From NCBI GenBank assembly GCA_023412215.1, contig JAEYNX010000015.1, positions 62,001 through 126,000 of the forward strand: a stretch of 64,000 nt of DNA, in the 5' to 3' direction. Positions within the stretch are counted from its first letter, which is position 1, and every line of letters starts with the position of its first letter. Source of the stretch: Bacillota bacterium (GTDB taxonomy: Bacteria; Bacillota; Clostridia; Oscillospirales; Ruminococcaceae). This document shows, in pieces, positions 18,048 to 27,007 of the stretch. The notes beneath the pieces are model-generated. The model was not told where the DNA came from. It searched no databases and was given only the letters and a program-made list of their open reading frames with translations. A program made the translations under genes and the position numbers.

Positions 18048-18069
18048 AATATGAATTCGGGGATATGTT

Positions 18070-18957
18070 ATGACGATTCGTCATTTAAAAATCTTTGTTA
18101 TGGTATGTGAGGAAGGTAGTATCACAAAAGCAGGGCAAAAACTGTTTATGGCACAGCCCACCGTCAGCTTTGCAATCAGCGAACTGGAACAGTATTACGG
18201 CACCAAGCTGTTTGACCGCATTTCAAAACGTCTTTACCTAACTGACGCGGGGCAAAGACTGCTCCCGTACGCACAGCATATCACGTCGATGTTCAATGAG
18301 ATGGAAACCGAAATTAAGAGATGGGATAACGGCGGCACGTTACGCGTCGGTACCAGCATTACGATTGGAAATTGCCTGCTGCCGAAACTGTTAAAAACGT
18401 TCTCGGAGCATAGGCCTGATGTTGTAGTAAAAGTACAGGTTGATAACTCAGAGAAAATAGAACAAGCCGTATTGGATAACCGCATTGACCTCGGCCTTAT
18501 TGAGGGTGTATCTCACAGTACCTTGATTGTTAGCGAACCGTTTTGTGAGGATGAACTGGTGCTATTATGTGCACCGAACCATCGCTGGGCAATGCAAAAA
18601 TCCGTGCAACTCGAAGAACTGAAAGATGAGCCTCTTCTGATGCGGGAGAGTGGCAGCGGAGGCCGTGAGATACTGGAAAGCGCACTTCTGCTAATGGATA
18701 TTAAGCTGGAACCGTCGTGGGTGAGCATCAGCACAAATGCAATTGTGCAGGCGGTAGCTAACGGTTTCGGCGTTGCTGTTTTACCTCTGCTGCTGGTGGA
18801 AAACTACCTGGCGCAGGGGACCCTTATTGCAAAACAGTTAGACGGCATATCACTTAAGCGAAAAATGACCATGATCCACCACAGGAACAAATATCTCACA
18901 GGCGCGGCGAGTGAGTTTATTAACGTATGCCACGATTTACCCTCATACCAGCCATGA
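18070..18957 (+). CDS. LysR-family transcriptional regulator
   Basis: 295 residues. The N-terminal winged helix-turn-helix (about 1-60) reads TIRHLKIFVMVCEEGSITKA and QPTVSFAISELEQYYGTKLF. The C-terminal substrate-binding domain starts near residue 90 (LRVGTSITIGNCLLPKLL). It is divergent from the chromate transporter pair, so it probably controls it in response to a small molecule. CysL/CbbR-like members often sit beside inorganic anion genes. Confidence 0.9.
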   Translation: MTIRHLKIFVMVCEEGSITKAGQKLFMAQPTVSFAISELEQYYGTKLFDRISKRLYLTDAGQRLLPYAQHITSMFNEMETEIKRWDNGGTLRVGTSITIGNCLLPKLLKTFSEHRPDVVVKVQVDNSEKIEQAVLDNRIDLGLIEGVSHSTLIVSEPFCEDELVLLCAPNHRWAMQKSVQLEELKDEPLLMRESGSGGREILESALLLMDIKLEPSWVSISTNAIVQAVANGFGVAVLPLLLVENYLAQGTLIAKQLDGISLKRKMTMIHHRNKYLTGAASEFINVCHDLPSYQP

Positions 18958-19098
18958 TCGCTGGCGACGCTACTTTATTTAAGAATAGCGAGAAATGAGC
19001 GATTCAGAAACTCATTCTTAAGGTAGATTGTACTCACTTATATACACGCAGATGATCCTAAACAAGTTGAGTTAACCGTAAATATAATTGGCATATCC

Positions 19099-19622
19099 CT
19101 CAAAGAGCCAGAAAATTGCAGTAAAAAAGAAAAATCGGTCTTGACCTATTAGCGGGGCCGGTCTATCATACAATTCTGGCGGTCTGAAGCTGGATTTCTT
19201 GTACGTATAGCCTCTCCCCTATATATCAGACTTAAATAAAGCCTAACTTTTCTCTTTTCACTGTCGTAACTCCAGTATGTCCTATAACTGCTACCTAAAA
19301 AATATAGTACCCCCCCTGCGAAAAAAGGCTCATTAACAAACTTTTTACACGACGCAAAAGCCTTCTTTTGCGTTTGACTACTTGACAAAATCGCAGTCTT
19401 CGCCTTACTATGGAGGCAAGAAGCGATTCCCTTGGCCGGAATTATATAGCTTTGTACCTGAAGAACACGTTCTGAAACAACGTGTTCTTCTCTTTTTTGC
19501 GCATTTAGCATTGGCTGACCAAAGAGTAGGGTATAGAGGTTATGTGTAAAGCTCCCGTCCTGCTTGCGCCGGTTCTGTTTGTGGAGCAGCAGTTGCTCCC
19601 GCAGCTCGCGGATCTTCTTTAC
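19099..19622. repeat. ~520 bp repeat, copy B
   Basis: Direct repeat of copy A (14690-15190), with about 21 extra bases near 19350 that form a small hairpin (GACGCAAAAG with CTTTTGCGTT). Copies A and B bracket a ~3.9 kb segment carrying the orphan toxin cassette, the chromate operon and its regulator. The minus-strand reading is interrupted by stops in both copies. The right end merges into the transposase remnant. Confidence 0.8.
19460..19498 (+). terminator. Rho-independent terminator in repeat copy B
   Basis: Same hairpin as in copy A: a 12 bp perfect stem (GAAGAACACGTT with AACGTGTTCTTC) followed by C and six T. Confidence 0.8.
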
Positions 19623-19787
19623 GATAGTACTTCTGGAACTTACACTGCCAGCCTTGCGCAGGATAAGCTATGCAATCTCGGATAAGCCGGTACTGTCGAG
19701 GGTGACAGAAATGCTCAACAAAGCTTTTGCGAGAATACAGGATGGAACAAACCTTATGCTTCACTCCGACTAAGGCTGACATTATAG

Positions 19788-20054
19788 CACAAGCAATACC
19801 AGGTAATGCTTAGAAAAAAAGGAATTCTACAGAGCATGAGTCGCAAAGGCGATTGTTTGGACAATGCTGTGATTGAAAACTTCTCTGGACTGCTCAAGAG
19901 TAAATTTCTATATTTACAGGAGTTTAAATCCATGGAGCATTTCAAGGCAGAACGGATTGACAATATGGACTACTATAACAACCGCCGTTGCAAGACAAGA
20001 CTAAAGGGCTTGCCACCTGCTATTCGCAGACGACAAGCCCTCTTGACTGCTTAA
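19788..20054 (+). pseudogene. IS3-family (IS150-like) transposase C-terminal remnant
   Basis: Reads HKQYQVMLRKKGILQSMSRK and CLDNAVIENFSGLLKS, then YNNRRCKTRLKGLPPA, the end of the integrase-core OrfB of IS3 elements. The last catalytic Glu region (DNAVIENF) is present. A TAG stop precedes the His codon, and the first two thirds of OrfB and all of OrfA are absent. It is therefore a dead stump. It is followed 5 bases later by the element's terminal repeat. Confidence 0.85.
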
Positions 20055-20059
20055 TTATT

Positions 20060-20084
20060 TGTCTAACTTTTTGGGGTCAATTCA
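20060..20084. mobile_element. Right terminal inverted repeat of the IS3-family remnant
   Basis: TGTCTAACTTTTTGGGGTCA followed by ATTCA directly after the transposase stump matches the usual right end of IS150-like elements. No matching left end (reverse complement beginning TGAATTGACCCC) was found in the island, so the element lost its left part. It marks the right edge of the island. Confidence 0.75.
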
Positions 20085-20135
20085 TTATGTGTGGCTCCCT
20101 CTTACATTGACGGATGAATCACTAATACCGCTCTT

Positions 20136-20975
20136 TTATCCCTTCACTGCACCCGCAGTAAGCCCTTGAATAAAGTAGCGCTGCAGGAAGATGAAGATGA
20201 TGGTCACAGGAATAGAAACAACAATTGCCGCCGCCATCATATTCGCCCAGTTATTCTGGAATTCGCCGAGATAGGTTAGTACGAGGCCCGGCGCAAGTGT
20301 CCGTTTGGAAGGGTCGGTAACAAGGGTGAGCGAATATAAAAGGTCGTTCCAGCTCCACACAAAGCCATAGATTGCAATCGAGATCATACCGGGAACAGCA
20401 AGCGGGAAGATGATCTGAACCATAGTGCGCCAATGCCCTGCGCCATCTACCTTGGCCGATTCTATCAGTGCATCCGGCAACTGGTCAAAGTAGGATTTCA
20501 TTGTCCATGTGCCAACCGGCAGGGTGAACACCACATAAGAAAGAATAATGGATAGGTAGTTGTCGAGCATGCCCATCTTCATCATCATGATATAGATCGT
20601 AAGCAGCAGAATCGCCTGCGGGAAGGCCTGCGCAAGCATAAAGACGGTCATAACGCTCGAGCGGCCCCGGTAACGGAATTTTGAGAAGCTGTAGCCTGCA
20701 AGAGCGGACACGAAAGTGGCCATAAAACTGCTTAAAAACGATACGAACAGGCTGTTTTTAAGATAGGTTAAAATTCTTAGGTCGGTCACTACATTTTTAA
20801 AGTTATCCAACGTCATGCCGCTCCAGAAAAACGATAGTGTGAACGTTTCGCTCGAGGGCTTAAGCGCCGTATTCAGCAGCCATAACAGCGGAAGGAACAC
20901 AAAACCGCCGATGATAATAATGGATGTGATAAAGAATATCCGAAACCCGATTGTTTTTTGAAACATGTGTGTCAC
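20136..20975 (-). CDS. Sugar ABC transporter permease (MalG type), importer 2
   Basis: Last gene of a minus-strand operon (FAD oxidoreductase, binding protein, two permeases). 279 residues with about six helices. The coupling loop reads IESAKVDGAGHWRTMVQIIF followed by PLAVPG. A GGGAGGTGA ribosome site lies upstream. The C-terminus YFIQGLTAGAVKG is typical. The IS remnant begins about 50 bases beyond its stop, so the operon end may have been altered. Confidence 0.92.
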   Translation of the reverse strand: MTHMFQKTIGFRIFFITSIIIIGGFVFLPLLWLLNTALKPSSETFTLSFFWSGMTLDNFKNVVTDLRILTYLKNSLFVSFLSSFMATFVSALAGYSFSKFRYRGRSSVMTVFMLAQAFPQAILLLTIYIMMMKMGMLDNYLSIILSYVVFTLPVGTWTMKSYFDQLPDALIESAKVDGAGHWRTMVQIIFPLAVPGMISIAIYGFVWSWNDLLYSLTLVTDPSKRTLAPGLVLTYLGEFQNNWANMMAAAIVVSIPVTIIFIFLQRYFIQGLTAGAVKG

Positions 20976-20981
20976 CTCCCG

Positions 20982-21872
20982 CTAATTATTTTTATTGGTC
21001 CGTCTTAAATAGACAAAACTGAAGAACGCAAGCAGTACTGTCCAGATGGTGCCTACCGTCGCGGCAAGACCCATGTCCCAATTCTTAAACGCGGTGCGGT
21101 ACACCTCAATAGAGAGCGTCGTTGTGGCTCTTGCAGGTCCGCCCTCGGCCATAACCCAAGGCAGATCGAAGTGCTGCAGATTGCCGATGGTGCCAAGCAG
21201 CAAAACAAGCGAAACGATTGATTTCATCTCGGGCATGATGATTTTAAAGAAGGTTCTGATATTGCCCGCGCCATCAATTCGAGCGGCCTCTATCTGGTCA
21301 AACGACACACTTTGCATACCGCCGAGCAGGTAGGACATATACCACGGCAGCATCTGCCATGTCCTTGCAATAATCACAACCATCATGGCTGTGCCCTTTT
21401 GTCCAAGCCAGTTGATGTTCTTTTCTATTAAATGAGTGCTCGTCAGCAAACCGTTGAGCACGCCGTACTCGCCATTGAATATCCACATCCACAAAAAGCC
21501 GATGCAGGTGCCGGGAATAATCCAGTTTACCAGCGTCATGCCGCGCAGAAACTCAGAACCGCGAAACTGCTGGTTGAGCACGATCGCCCAGATAAACCCG
21601 AAGACAAACGGTAAAAGGGTGGAGAATAATACGAAGATAAAAGTGTTCTTGATTAAGTCTAAAAAGTATGGACCGGTAATAATCTCTACATAGTTTGCAA
21701 TTCCCACAAAGTTTGTGGTGGGGTCTACCATGCTTTTATCGGTAAAGCTCATTAATACCGAATTGATAAAAGGATAAAGAATGATTGCAATAAATATCGC
21801 AAACCCCGGCAGCACCAGCAGGATACCCATTTGGCTGTCGCGCAGCTTGCCTCCCATCTTAATCTGCCTCAT
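20982..21872 (-). CDS. Sugar ABC transporter permease (MalF type), importer 2
   Basis: Membrane subunit of importer 2. The coupling loop is IEAARIDGAGNIRTFFKIIM, then PEMK; the protein ends FSFVYLRRTNKNN. The start is uncertain: ATG 21872 gives the family-like N-terminus MRQIKMGGKLRDSQMGILLV (296 residues) with AAAGG a little far upstream, while ATG 21914 adds 14 residues. It is coupled to the next permease, 6 bases away. A strong stem-loop separates it from the binding-protein gene upstream. Confidence 0.88.
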   Translation of the reverse strand: MRQIKMGGKLRDSQMGILLVLPGFAIFIAIILYPFINSVLMSFTDKSMVDPTTNFVGIANYVEIITGPYFLDLIKNTFIFVLFSTLLPFVFGFIWAIVLNQQFRGSEFLRGMTLVNWIIPGTCIGFLWMWIFNGEYGVLNGLLTSTHLIEKNINWLGQKGTAMMVVIIARTWQMLPWYMSYLLGGMQSVSFDQIEAARIDGAGNIRTFFKIIMPEMKSIVSLVLLLGTIGNLQHFDLPWVMAEGGPARATTTLSIEVYRTAFKNWDMGLAATVGTIWTVLLAFFSFVYLRRTNKNN

Positions 21873-22027
21873 CGTTAAAACCACGCCTTTCCCGGTTTCA
21901 TGCGAAAAAGGCATAAAACCTGTCTGAAATTATTGTAGGCATCCCGTTCCCATACCAAACATGTTTATGAGTGCGTTTGTTACAAGAATTCTGCTGTAGG
22001 CTTCTATGCCAATCGTAAGTAAATATT

Positions 22028-22068
22028 CTTGCAGAATCAGGCCGCTTACGGCAGCCTGATTCTGCAAG
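22028..22068 (-). promoter_or_regulatory. Stem-loop between binding-protein and permease genes, importer 2
   Basis: A perfect 15 bp stem (CTTGCAGAATCAGGC with GCCTGATTCTGCAAG) and an 11-base loop, in the ~250 base gap after the binding-protein gene. No T-run follows on the minus strand. It matches the position of hairpins in importers 1 and 3, and so probably stabilises the upstream mRNA segment. Each arm also contains the octamer ATTCTGCA, which is repeated upstream of this operon. Confidence 0.75.
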
Positions 22069-22123
22069 TAGTAATGATTTGCCTGCCTGTTTTGTTATGT
22101 TTAAATATTTCTTATGGTTGGTT

Positions 22124-23458
22124 CTATTTAACGGCTGCGATTCTGGCAGCGGCATCATCGAGCGCCTTTTGGGTATCCTTATCCTTTAAAAGGGCAGCCT
22201 GAAACTCTTCGGTGATGATGGTTTTAATCTCGCTGTTTTTGGGGTTAAGGGCGGTCTCTTCCAGACGGCCGGTTTTGGTAATCTCCATAAAAGCGTTTGC
22301 ATAAGCATCGTTCTTAATGGTGTCGCTGTCAAGTACGCTCTTGAGTACCGGAGGCATGCCGTTGTTTGTAAAGTATTTTAAAGACTCCTCTTCACTGATA
22401 AGATGCTTTGCAAAATCCGCAGCCTGCTGCTGGAAGGCGGATTTCTTAAAGATAACCAGCATGTGGCCCCACATAACGGATTGCGGAACGTCACCGGCCT
22501 TTACAACCGGGCGAAGCATGGGCTTGCAAACCTCATTCACCTTTGCAGGGTCTACGCCATTGCCTACCGCAACACCTTTGGCCAGTACAGCGTCATCGTA
22601 GAACGCCATTTTGCCCTGTGCAAACAGTTGACGAGAATCCATACGGCTGATGTTCATACGGATGTAGTTTTTGTCAAGCAGGCCCTTATACCAGTCTACG
22701 GTTTTCGCAGCAGCCTCGTTGTTAATAGTAACGGCACCGTCTGCCCCATAGATGCTTCCGCCGAAGGTCCAGAGCCAGGGGGCAAGGTCGCCGGCAGCGG
22801 TTGCGTCTTTAGTGGCAACGCCGTAAGGGATGATATCGCTGCCAAGGGCGGCAACATCGGCAAGGCACTTTTCAAACTCTTCTACGGTTGCGGGAGGGTT
22901 ATCCCAGCCGGCCTGCTTGAGGAGTTCGGGGTTGTACAGCATACCGATAGAAGCGATCGACCAAGGCATACCTAACTGCTGACCATTATAGTTGCCTACC
23001 GCAAGAGCGGATTCTTCAAAGTTCTCCTTCAGGTAATCCGCGCCCATTACCTCATTGAGGTCTGCAAGCACGCCCGCGGCGGCAAGGGAGGAAAACATGC
23101 TGATGTCTACCTGAGCAACGTCGAGCTGCTCGCTGCCCTGATTTCTGATGAGCAGCTGCTGAAGGGTCTCTGCCCAAGGCCAGCCTACCCAGCTTACAGT
23201 GGTGCCGTTGCCCTTGGCGTTGTAATCGCTGATCATCTCTGCAATAATGCCCTTGGAGCTTTCCTCTTCGCCTGTCCAACCTGCCCATACGATGCTTGCG
23301 GGCTCCGCGGAGCTTACCGCTTCGGAAGAACCCTCACCGGCGGAAGACGCCGGTACGGAGGACGCACTGGGTGCGCTGCTGGCACATCCTGCAAAGGTTG
23401 TCGCTGTGATTGCAGCACATACCAATGCTGCCAACCATCTTTTTGCTTTCATGTTCAA
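22124..23458 (-). CDS. Sugar ABC transporter substrate-binding lipoprotein, importer 2
   Basis: Lipoprotein leader MNMKAKRWLAALVCAAITAT with lipobox FAGC (Cys25), then a Ser/Ala/Glu linker and a family 1 solute-binding fold (VWAGWTGEEESSKGIIAEMI). 444 residues. A GAAGGAG ribosome site lies before the ATG. Encoded just after the FAD oxidoreductase gene and before the two permeases. The substrate is unknown; the neighbouring GH31 protein and oxidoreductase suggest a glycoside other than simple pectin. Confidence 0.9.
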   Translation of the reverse strand: MNMKAKRWLAALVCAAITATTFAGCASSAPSASSVPASSAGEGSSEAVSSAEPASIVWAGWTGEEESSKGIIAEMISDYNAKGNGTTVSWVGWPWAETLQQLLIRNQGSEQLDVAQVDISMFSSLAAAGVLADLNEVMGADYLKENFEESALAVGNYNGQQLGMPWSIASIGMLYNPELLKQAGWDNPPATVEEFEKCLADVAALGSDIIPYGVATKDATAAGDLAPWLWTFGGSIYGADGAVTINNEAAAKTVDWYKGLLDKNYIRMNISRMDSRQLFAQGKMAFYDDAVLAKGVAVGNGVDPAKVNEVCKPMLRPVVKAGDVPQSVMWGHMLVIFKKSAFQQQAADFAKHLISEEESLKYFTNNGMPPVLKSVLDSDTIKNDAYANAFMEITKTGRLEETALNPKNSEIKTIITEEFQAALLKDKDTQKALDDAAARIAAVK

Positions 23459-23492
23459 TTCTCCTTCTGAATTTTTTATGAAATACTTGGCA

Positions 23493-25655
23493 TCAATATA
23501 TTCTTACTTCAAACACTTCGGCGGATTTTGCGCCGTATGTTGAAAGAAAGACGAATTTAAGTGCATTTGTCGCAAGCGGCTGATCAAGCTTAATCACTGA
23601 AAGTCTCTTCCAATTGTTTCTTTCGCTTGCAACCAGCTTTAACCCCTGTGGCGTTTGGGCATATACATCATAATCCTTTACTAGCTGGGGCGGCATACCG
23701 CTGCGCGACATAAACTTGTGGTGTTCGTTCCATTCGGCAGCGCGGGAGCTCGTGAGCTCACGGGAAAGGTCGCTGTTTAAGTAGAGGCGTATCTCACGTA
23801 CAGTTTGCGGTTCTACCCACGACAACGTAAGCTCGGGTGCTTTTTCACTGTCCGAAGCCCAGAGGTTTGGCGCGCCGTAGGGGCGATTCAATCCGTTTAC
23901 TACATTTTCCGCCGCAAAAAGTCTGGAAACATCCGCCTTAAAGCAGGGAAACCAATAGTCCGGCAGGTCGTGATGCCCGCCCAGAATACCTGTTCGGCTG
24001 TCGAAAGTGGTCATTAGCTCCACGCCCGGCAATGAATCAAATTTTAAGGTAATAAAACACTCGTTGTCAACTTGGGGAAGTGTTACAGTTACCCAGTGTT
24101 TTCCTGATTGCAGATCGATCGGCACCACGCCTTCCGGCTTGCCATAATGCATCCTGGAAGGAATATAGTTCGTATGGTACGCTACCTCAAGATGGCTGCT
24201 GTACGATGCGTTAAATAGCAGTTCAATCGTACCGCCGATATTCGAGGGAACAACCAGATACCCGCCTTCATCCAGCTTAAAGGCCCCGTCTTCCTTGTCA
24301 CACCGGCCATGAGCCACCGACGAGGCAGTAATTTTCGCGCTTCTTGCCATATCCTTTTCGTCGCTGTTACGGCAGTTAAGCACCAGCATATCTTCTCTAA
24401 TCAAGGTCTGACGGATGGTTTGAACCAGCGCATCATCCATATTGGCCGGGGTTGTATTGTGGGACGCGCATACACTGGCAAGTGTGCCGGCCGCCTGTCC
24501 GCTGAGAGCGCAGGTATTCATAATTCGGGTAGAGGCAAAGGCCGCATGTGTTGTACCGATATCGCGCCCTCCAAAGACTAGGTTTTTCACTTTGCTTGAA
24601 TAAAGGCAGCGAAGAGGAATATCATATATGTTCACAGGGATCTGTGTGCAGAATTCTTCAGCAGTAAAAATCCCCTCCGAAGGGTGAAAGTCCAGATACC
24701 ATCCGCCAAAAAAAGCTCCGTCATTGAATTGGGTGCCGTTGAGTATATCGTTTTGGGTAAGAACGTAATCGGTGATCATCCGCCGCGACTCGCGTTTGCC
24801 CGGCATATTGCCTACCCACTCCAGAGTCAGATTTTCGGCGCTATATTTCCCACTGTTCTTAATATAGTTCCAAACGCCGAATACAAATCTTTTAAGCTCA
24901 AGGGCTATCTCTTGCGCGTCCCCTATGGTATCTAGGGTTCCCCCATATTCAAACCACCAGTAATCACACCCGTTATACGTTTCGCTTACGACCCGCCCGC
25001 CTTTGCCGAGCATCGCCTCCACCCGCTCCAGCGTATAGGCGTAATCGGGGGCGATAAAGTCCACCTTATGGTCAACTTTACGGGTATAAAAGAAGATGGT
25101 GTTCCCAAGCGTACCTGCTTCCTGCTGCCCGGGCGCAAACTCCTCGTGGTATTCTTCTTTGCTTTCCTTCCCCACCCTATAATTCACACCGGCTTGTGCG
25201 CCGAGTGTCGCGTCTCCGGTACAATCTAAAAACATCTTGCCGCGCAGCCTGAATTTCTTCTCACTGCTGAGCTGAAAGCCAGATGCGGCTTTAATCTCGT
25301 TCTCCGAGCACATCTCAATGTTGGTTATGTGCGTGTTGAGCAGCAGCTTTAAATTCGGTTCTTTTAAAACCGCTTCAAGTAATACCTCATCCCATAATAC
25401 AGGATTGCCCAGAACATTGGTATACAGGTTGCGCATCTTAAAATCGCCCCATGTGCCCATCTCTTCAGCAAAGATGTTCCCGGCACCTGTTGCGCCGCGT
25501 GTCCACACTCTGATTTCACTGCTGGAGTTGCCTCCGAGAACGGGACGATCCCCGGTAAGGATGACCTTGGAACCCAGCCTTGCTGCGGCTACTGCGGCAC
25601 ACACGCCCGCAGGCCCTGCGCCGACTACTACTACATCCGCTTCTAAATCGATCAT
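23493..25655 (-). CDS. FAD-dependent oxidoreductase (FAD_oxidored family) with C-terminal beta domain
   Basis: First gene of the importer 2 operon. The N-terminal dinucleotide-binding motif VVVVGAGPAGVCAAVAAARL (about 8-28) and GGNSSSEIRVW place it in the FAD_oxidored group, with the second FAD segment LDCTGDATLGAQAGVNYR. From about residue 430 to 720 it has beta-rich sequence resembling discoidin-type modules (WASDSEKAPELTLSWVEPQ). No signal peptide, so it is cytoplasmic. Members of this family often lie in sugar-utilisation clusters but the reaction is poorly defined. Oxidation of a sugar hydroxyl is an inference. Confidence 0.82.
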   Translation of the reverse strand: MIDLEADVVVVGAGPAGVCAAVAAARLGSKVILTGDRPVLGGNSSSEIRVWTRGATGAGNIFAEEMGTWGDFKMRNLYTNVLGNPVLWDEVLLEAVLKEPNLKLLLNTHITNIEMCSENEIKAASGFQLSSEKKFRLRGKMFLDCTGDATLGAQAGVNYRVGKESKEEYHEEFAPGQQEAGTLGNTIFFYTRKVDHKVDFIAPDYAYTLERVEAMLGKGGRVVSETYNGCDYWWFEYGGTLDTIGDAQEIALELKRFVFGVWNYIKNSGKYSAENLTLEWVGNMPGKRESRRMITDYVLTQNDILNGTQFNDGAFFGGWYLDFHPSEGIFTAEEFCTQIPVNIYDIPLRCLYSSKVKNLVFGGRDIGTTHAAFASTRIMNTCALSGQAAGTLASVCASHNTTPANMDDALVQTIRQTLIREDMLVLNCRNSDEKDMARSAKITASSVAHGRCDKEDGAFKLDEGGYLVVPSNIGGTIELLFNASYSSHLEVAYHTNYIPSRMHYGKPEGVVPIDLQSGKHWVTVTLPQVDNECFITLKFDSLPGVELMTTFDSRTGILGGHHDLPDYWFPCFKADVSRLFAAENVVNGLNRPYGAPNLWASDSEKAPELTLSWVEPQTVREIRLYLNSDLSRELTSSRAAEWNEHHKFMSRSGMPPQLVKDYDVYAQTPQGLKLVASERNNWKRLSVIKLDQPLATNALKFVFLSTYGAKSAEVFEVRIY

Positions 25656-25701
25656 ATTGACCTCCCAATGAAACTGCCAGTAAAATGTAGCGATAGCCCA
25701 T

Positions 25702-25980
25702 AATAATCTGCAGAGTAGTCTACAGAAAAATACGAAGATTATTCTGCAAAAATTGAAAAATCCACATATGTTGTGCTAATATCGCTATTTTTTTAGACAT
25801 TTTGATCTTGCAAGTTCATATTAGCAAAAAAACCATGCCATTTCATTGAATATTCTGCAGGTGTTCTATAATATTCTGCACTGACAGTTGACAGTCTGGC
25901 AGAACTATTGTAGTCTGTATACAGAGATTATTGCAGTAATACTACTACTTCTTTAACAACGCAAAGCGTTATTGCAGAAT
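25702..25980. promoter_or_regulatory. Cluster of ATTCTGCA boxes between oxidoreductase and PocR/AraC genes
   Basis: In the 385-base divergent gap the octamer ATTCTGCA occurs at 25741-25748, 25852-25859 and 25873-25880, and inverted (TGCAGAAT) at 25973-25980. A near copy (AATCTGCA) sits at about 25705 and partial ATTGCAG copies at 25929 and 25971. The arrangement fits operator sites for the AraC-type regulator encoded beside it. No consensus promoter was assigned. Two further copies lie in the stem-loop downstream in the same operon. Confidence 0.6.
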
Positions 25981-26040
25981 GTGTATTGAGCAATAATTCA
26001 GCGGTTAAAAGCCTAGAATTTAGTATAAGGAGAGAGCGGC

Positions 26041-26964
26041 GTGGCAAACCGATTCAACAAAATTGGGGAGTATTTAAGCTTTATTCAACAGCGATACAAT
26101 GTTCATGTTTGTATTAAAGACTTTTGCGGTTTTATACCGATCAACAAGGAACTCGACAGTGTAATACGTCCTTTTCTTGCCCATACCAACCCCTTTTGCA
26201 TGTATATTAAGCAGGATAAAGAGAAATATTTTGACTGCCTTTCGATGATACGGCTGATGCATAACAAGTGCGAGCGTCTGCAAAGCAGCTGTTTTGGTAT
26301 GTGCCACGCCGGCCTTGGCGAGTATGTGGTACCCATTACCGATGGCGATACTATTTTTGGTCTGATAAACGTAGGTTTTTTCCCTGTGAGCATGGAACGC
26401 TCGCTTTTCCGCATCAAAAAGGTGTGCAAAAGCTCCGACATACTGGATGAGGATACGGCCATCAGCCTTTTTAACCAATGTATCTCCTTGCCCACCATTA
26501 CTCCCGAGGCATTGCTCCCAATGATTGAGGTGATAGCCGAATATCTGGCGTTAACCTACGCAAATATCCAGGCTACTCATTCTGTCCCGAATCTGGGCCG
26601 GAAGCGGTATAACTCCAGCGAAGACACGATTATTTCACACGCCGTGGAGTTTATCCGGCAAAATTACAACACAAAAATCGGCGTAAGCGAGATTGCCGCA
26701 TTTTGTCACTGCTCGGATTCTTACATCAGCCATATCTTTAAAAAGCGGACAGGGGTCAACATCAACACCTATATCAACAAAGTGCGGGTAGAGTTCTCAA
26801 AGAATTACCTCATCACCACCAGCGATTCGATGGCGGATATTACGATTAACGTGGGGTTTAACGACCCCAACTATTTCTCCCGTGTGTTTACAGAACTGAT
26901 TGGCGTACCGCCTACCGAATTCAGGCGCCGCTTTCACGAAGAGAAAAAGATTGAATTACTTTAA
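26041..26964 (+). CDS. AraC-family regulator with PocR sensor domain
   Basis: Begins with GTG at 26041 behind AAGGAGAGAG. The N-terminal half (about 10-185) is a PocR-type ligand domain with Cys-rich pattern (CIKDFCGF, NKCERLQSSCFGMCHAGLGE). The C-terminal AraC domain (about 205-300) has IGVSEIAAFCHCSDSYISHI and the signature NVGFNDPNYFSRVFTELIGV then PPTEFRRR. 307 residues. Divergent from the oxidoreductase/importer 2 operon and upstream of the GH31 gene, so it probably activates one or both in response to a small metabolite. Confidence 0.9.
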   Translation: MANRFNKIGEYLSFIQQRYNVHVCIKDFCGFIPINKELDSVIRPFLAHTNPFCMYIKQDKEKYFDCLSMIRLMHNKCERLQSSCFGMCHAGLGEYVVPITDGDTIFGLINVGFFPVSMERSLFRIKKVCKSSDILDEDTAISLFNQCISLPTITPEALLPMIEVIAEYLALTYANIQATHSVPNLGRKRYNSSEDTIISHAVEFIRQNYNTKIGVSEIAAFCHCSDSYISHIFKKRTGVNINTYINKVRVEFSKNYLITTSDSMADITINVGFNDPNYFSRVFTELIGVPPTEFRRRFHEEKKIELL

Positions 26965-26971
26965 TAAACAG

Positions 26972-27007
26972 AGGCTCACAGCAAAGTTTTTAGCTGTGAG
27001 CCTTTTT
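26972..27007 (+). terminator. Rho-independent terminator after the PocR/AraC gene
   Basis: An 11 bp perfect stem (AGGCTCACAGC with GCTGTGAGCCT), a 10-base loop and a T-run, 8 bases after the stop codon. It separates the regulator from the GH31 gene, which therefore needs its own promoter. Confidence 0.9.

Noticed and set aside
19540..19782. Minus-strand 80-residue frame next to the transposase stump
   Set aside because: No family motif, overlaps repeat B and the IS remnant in antisense.
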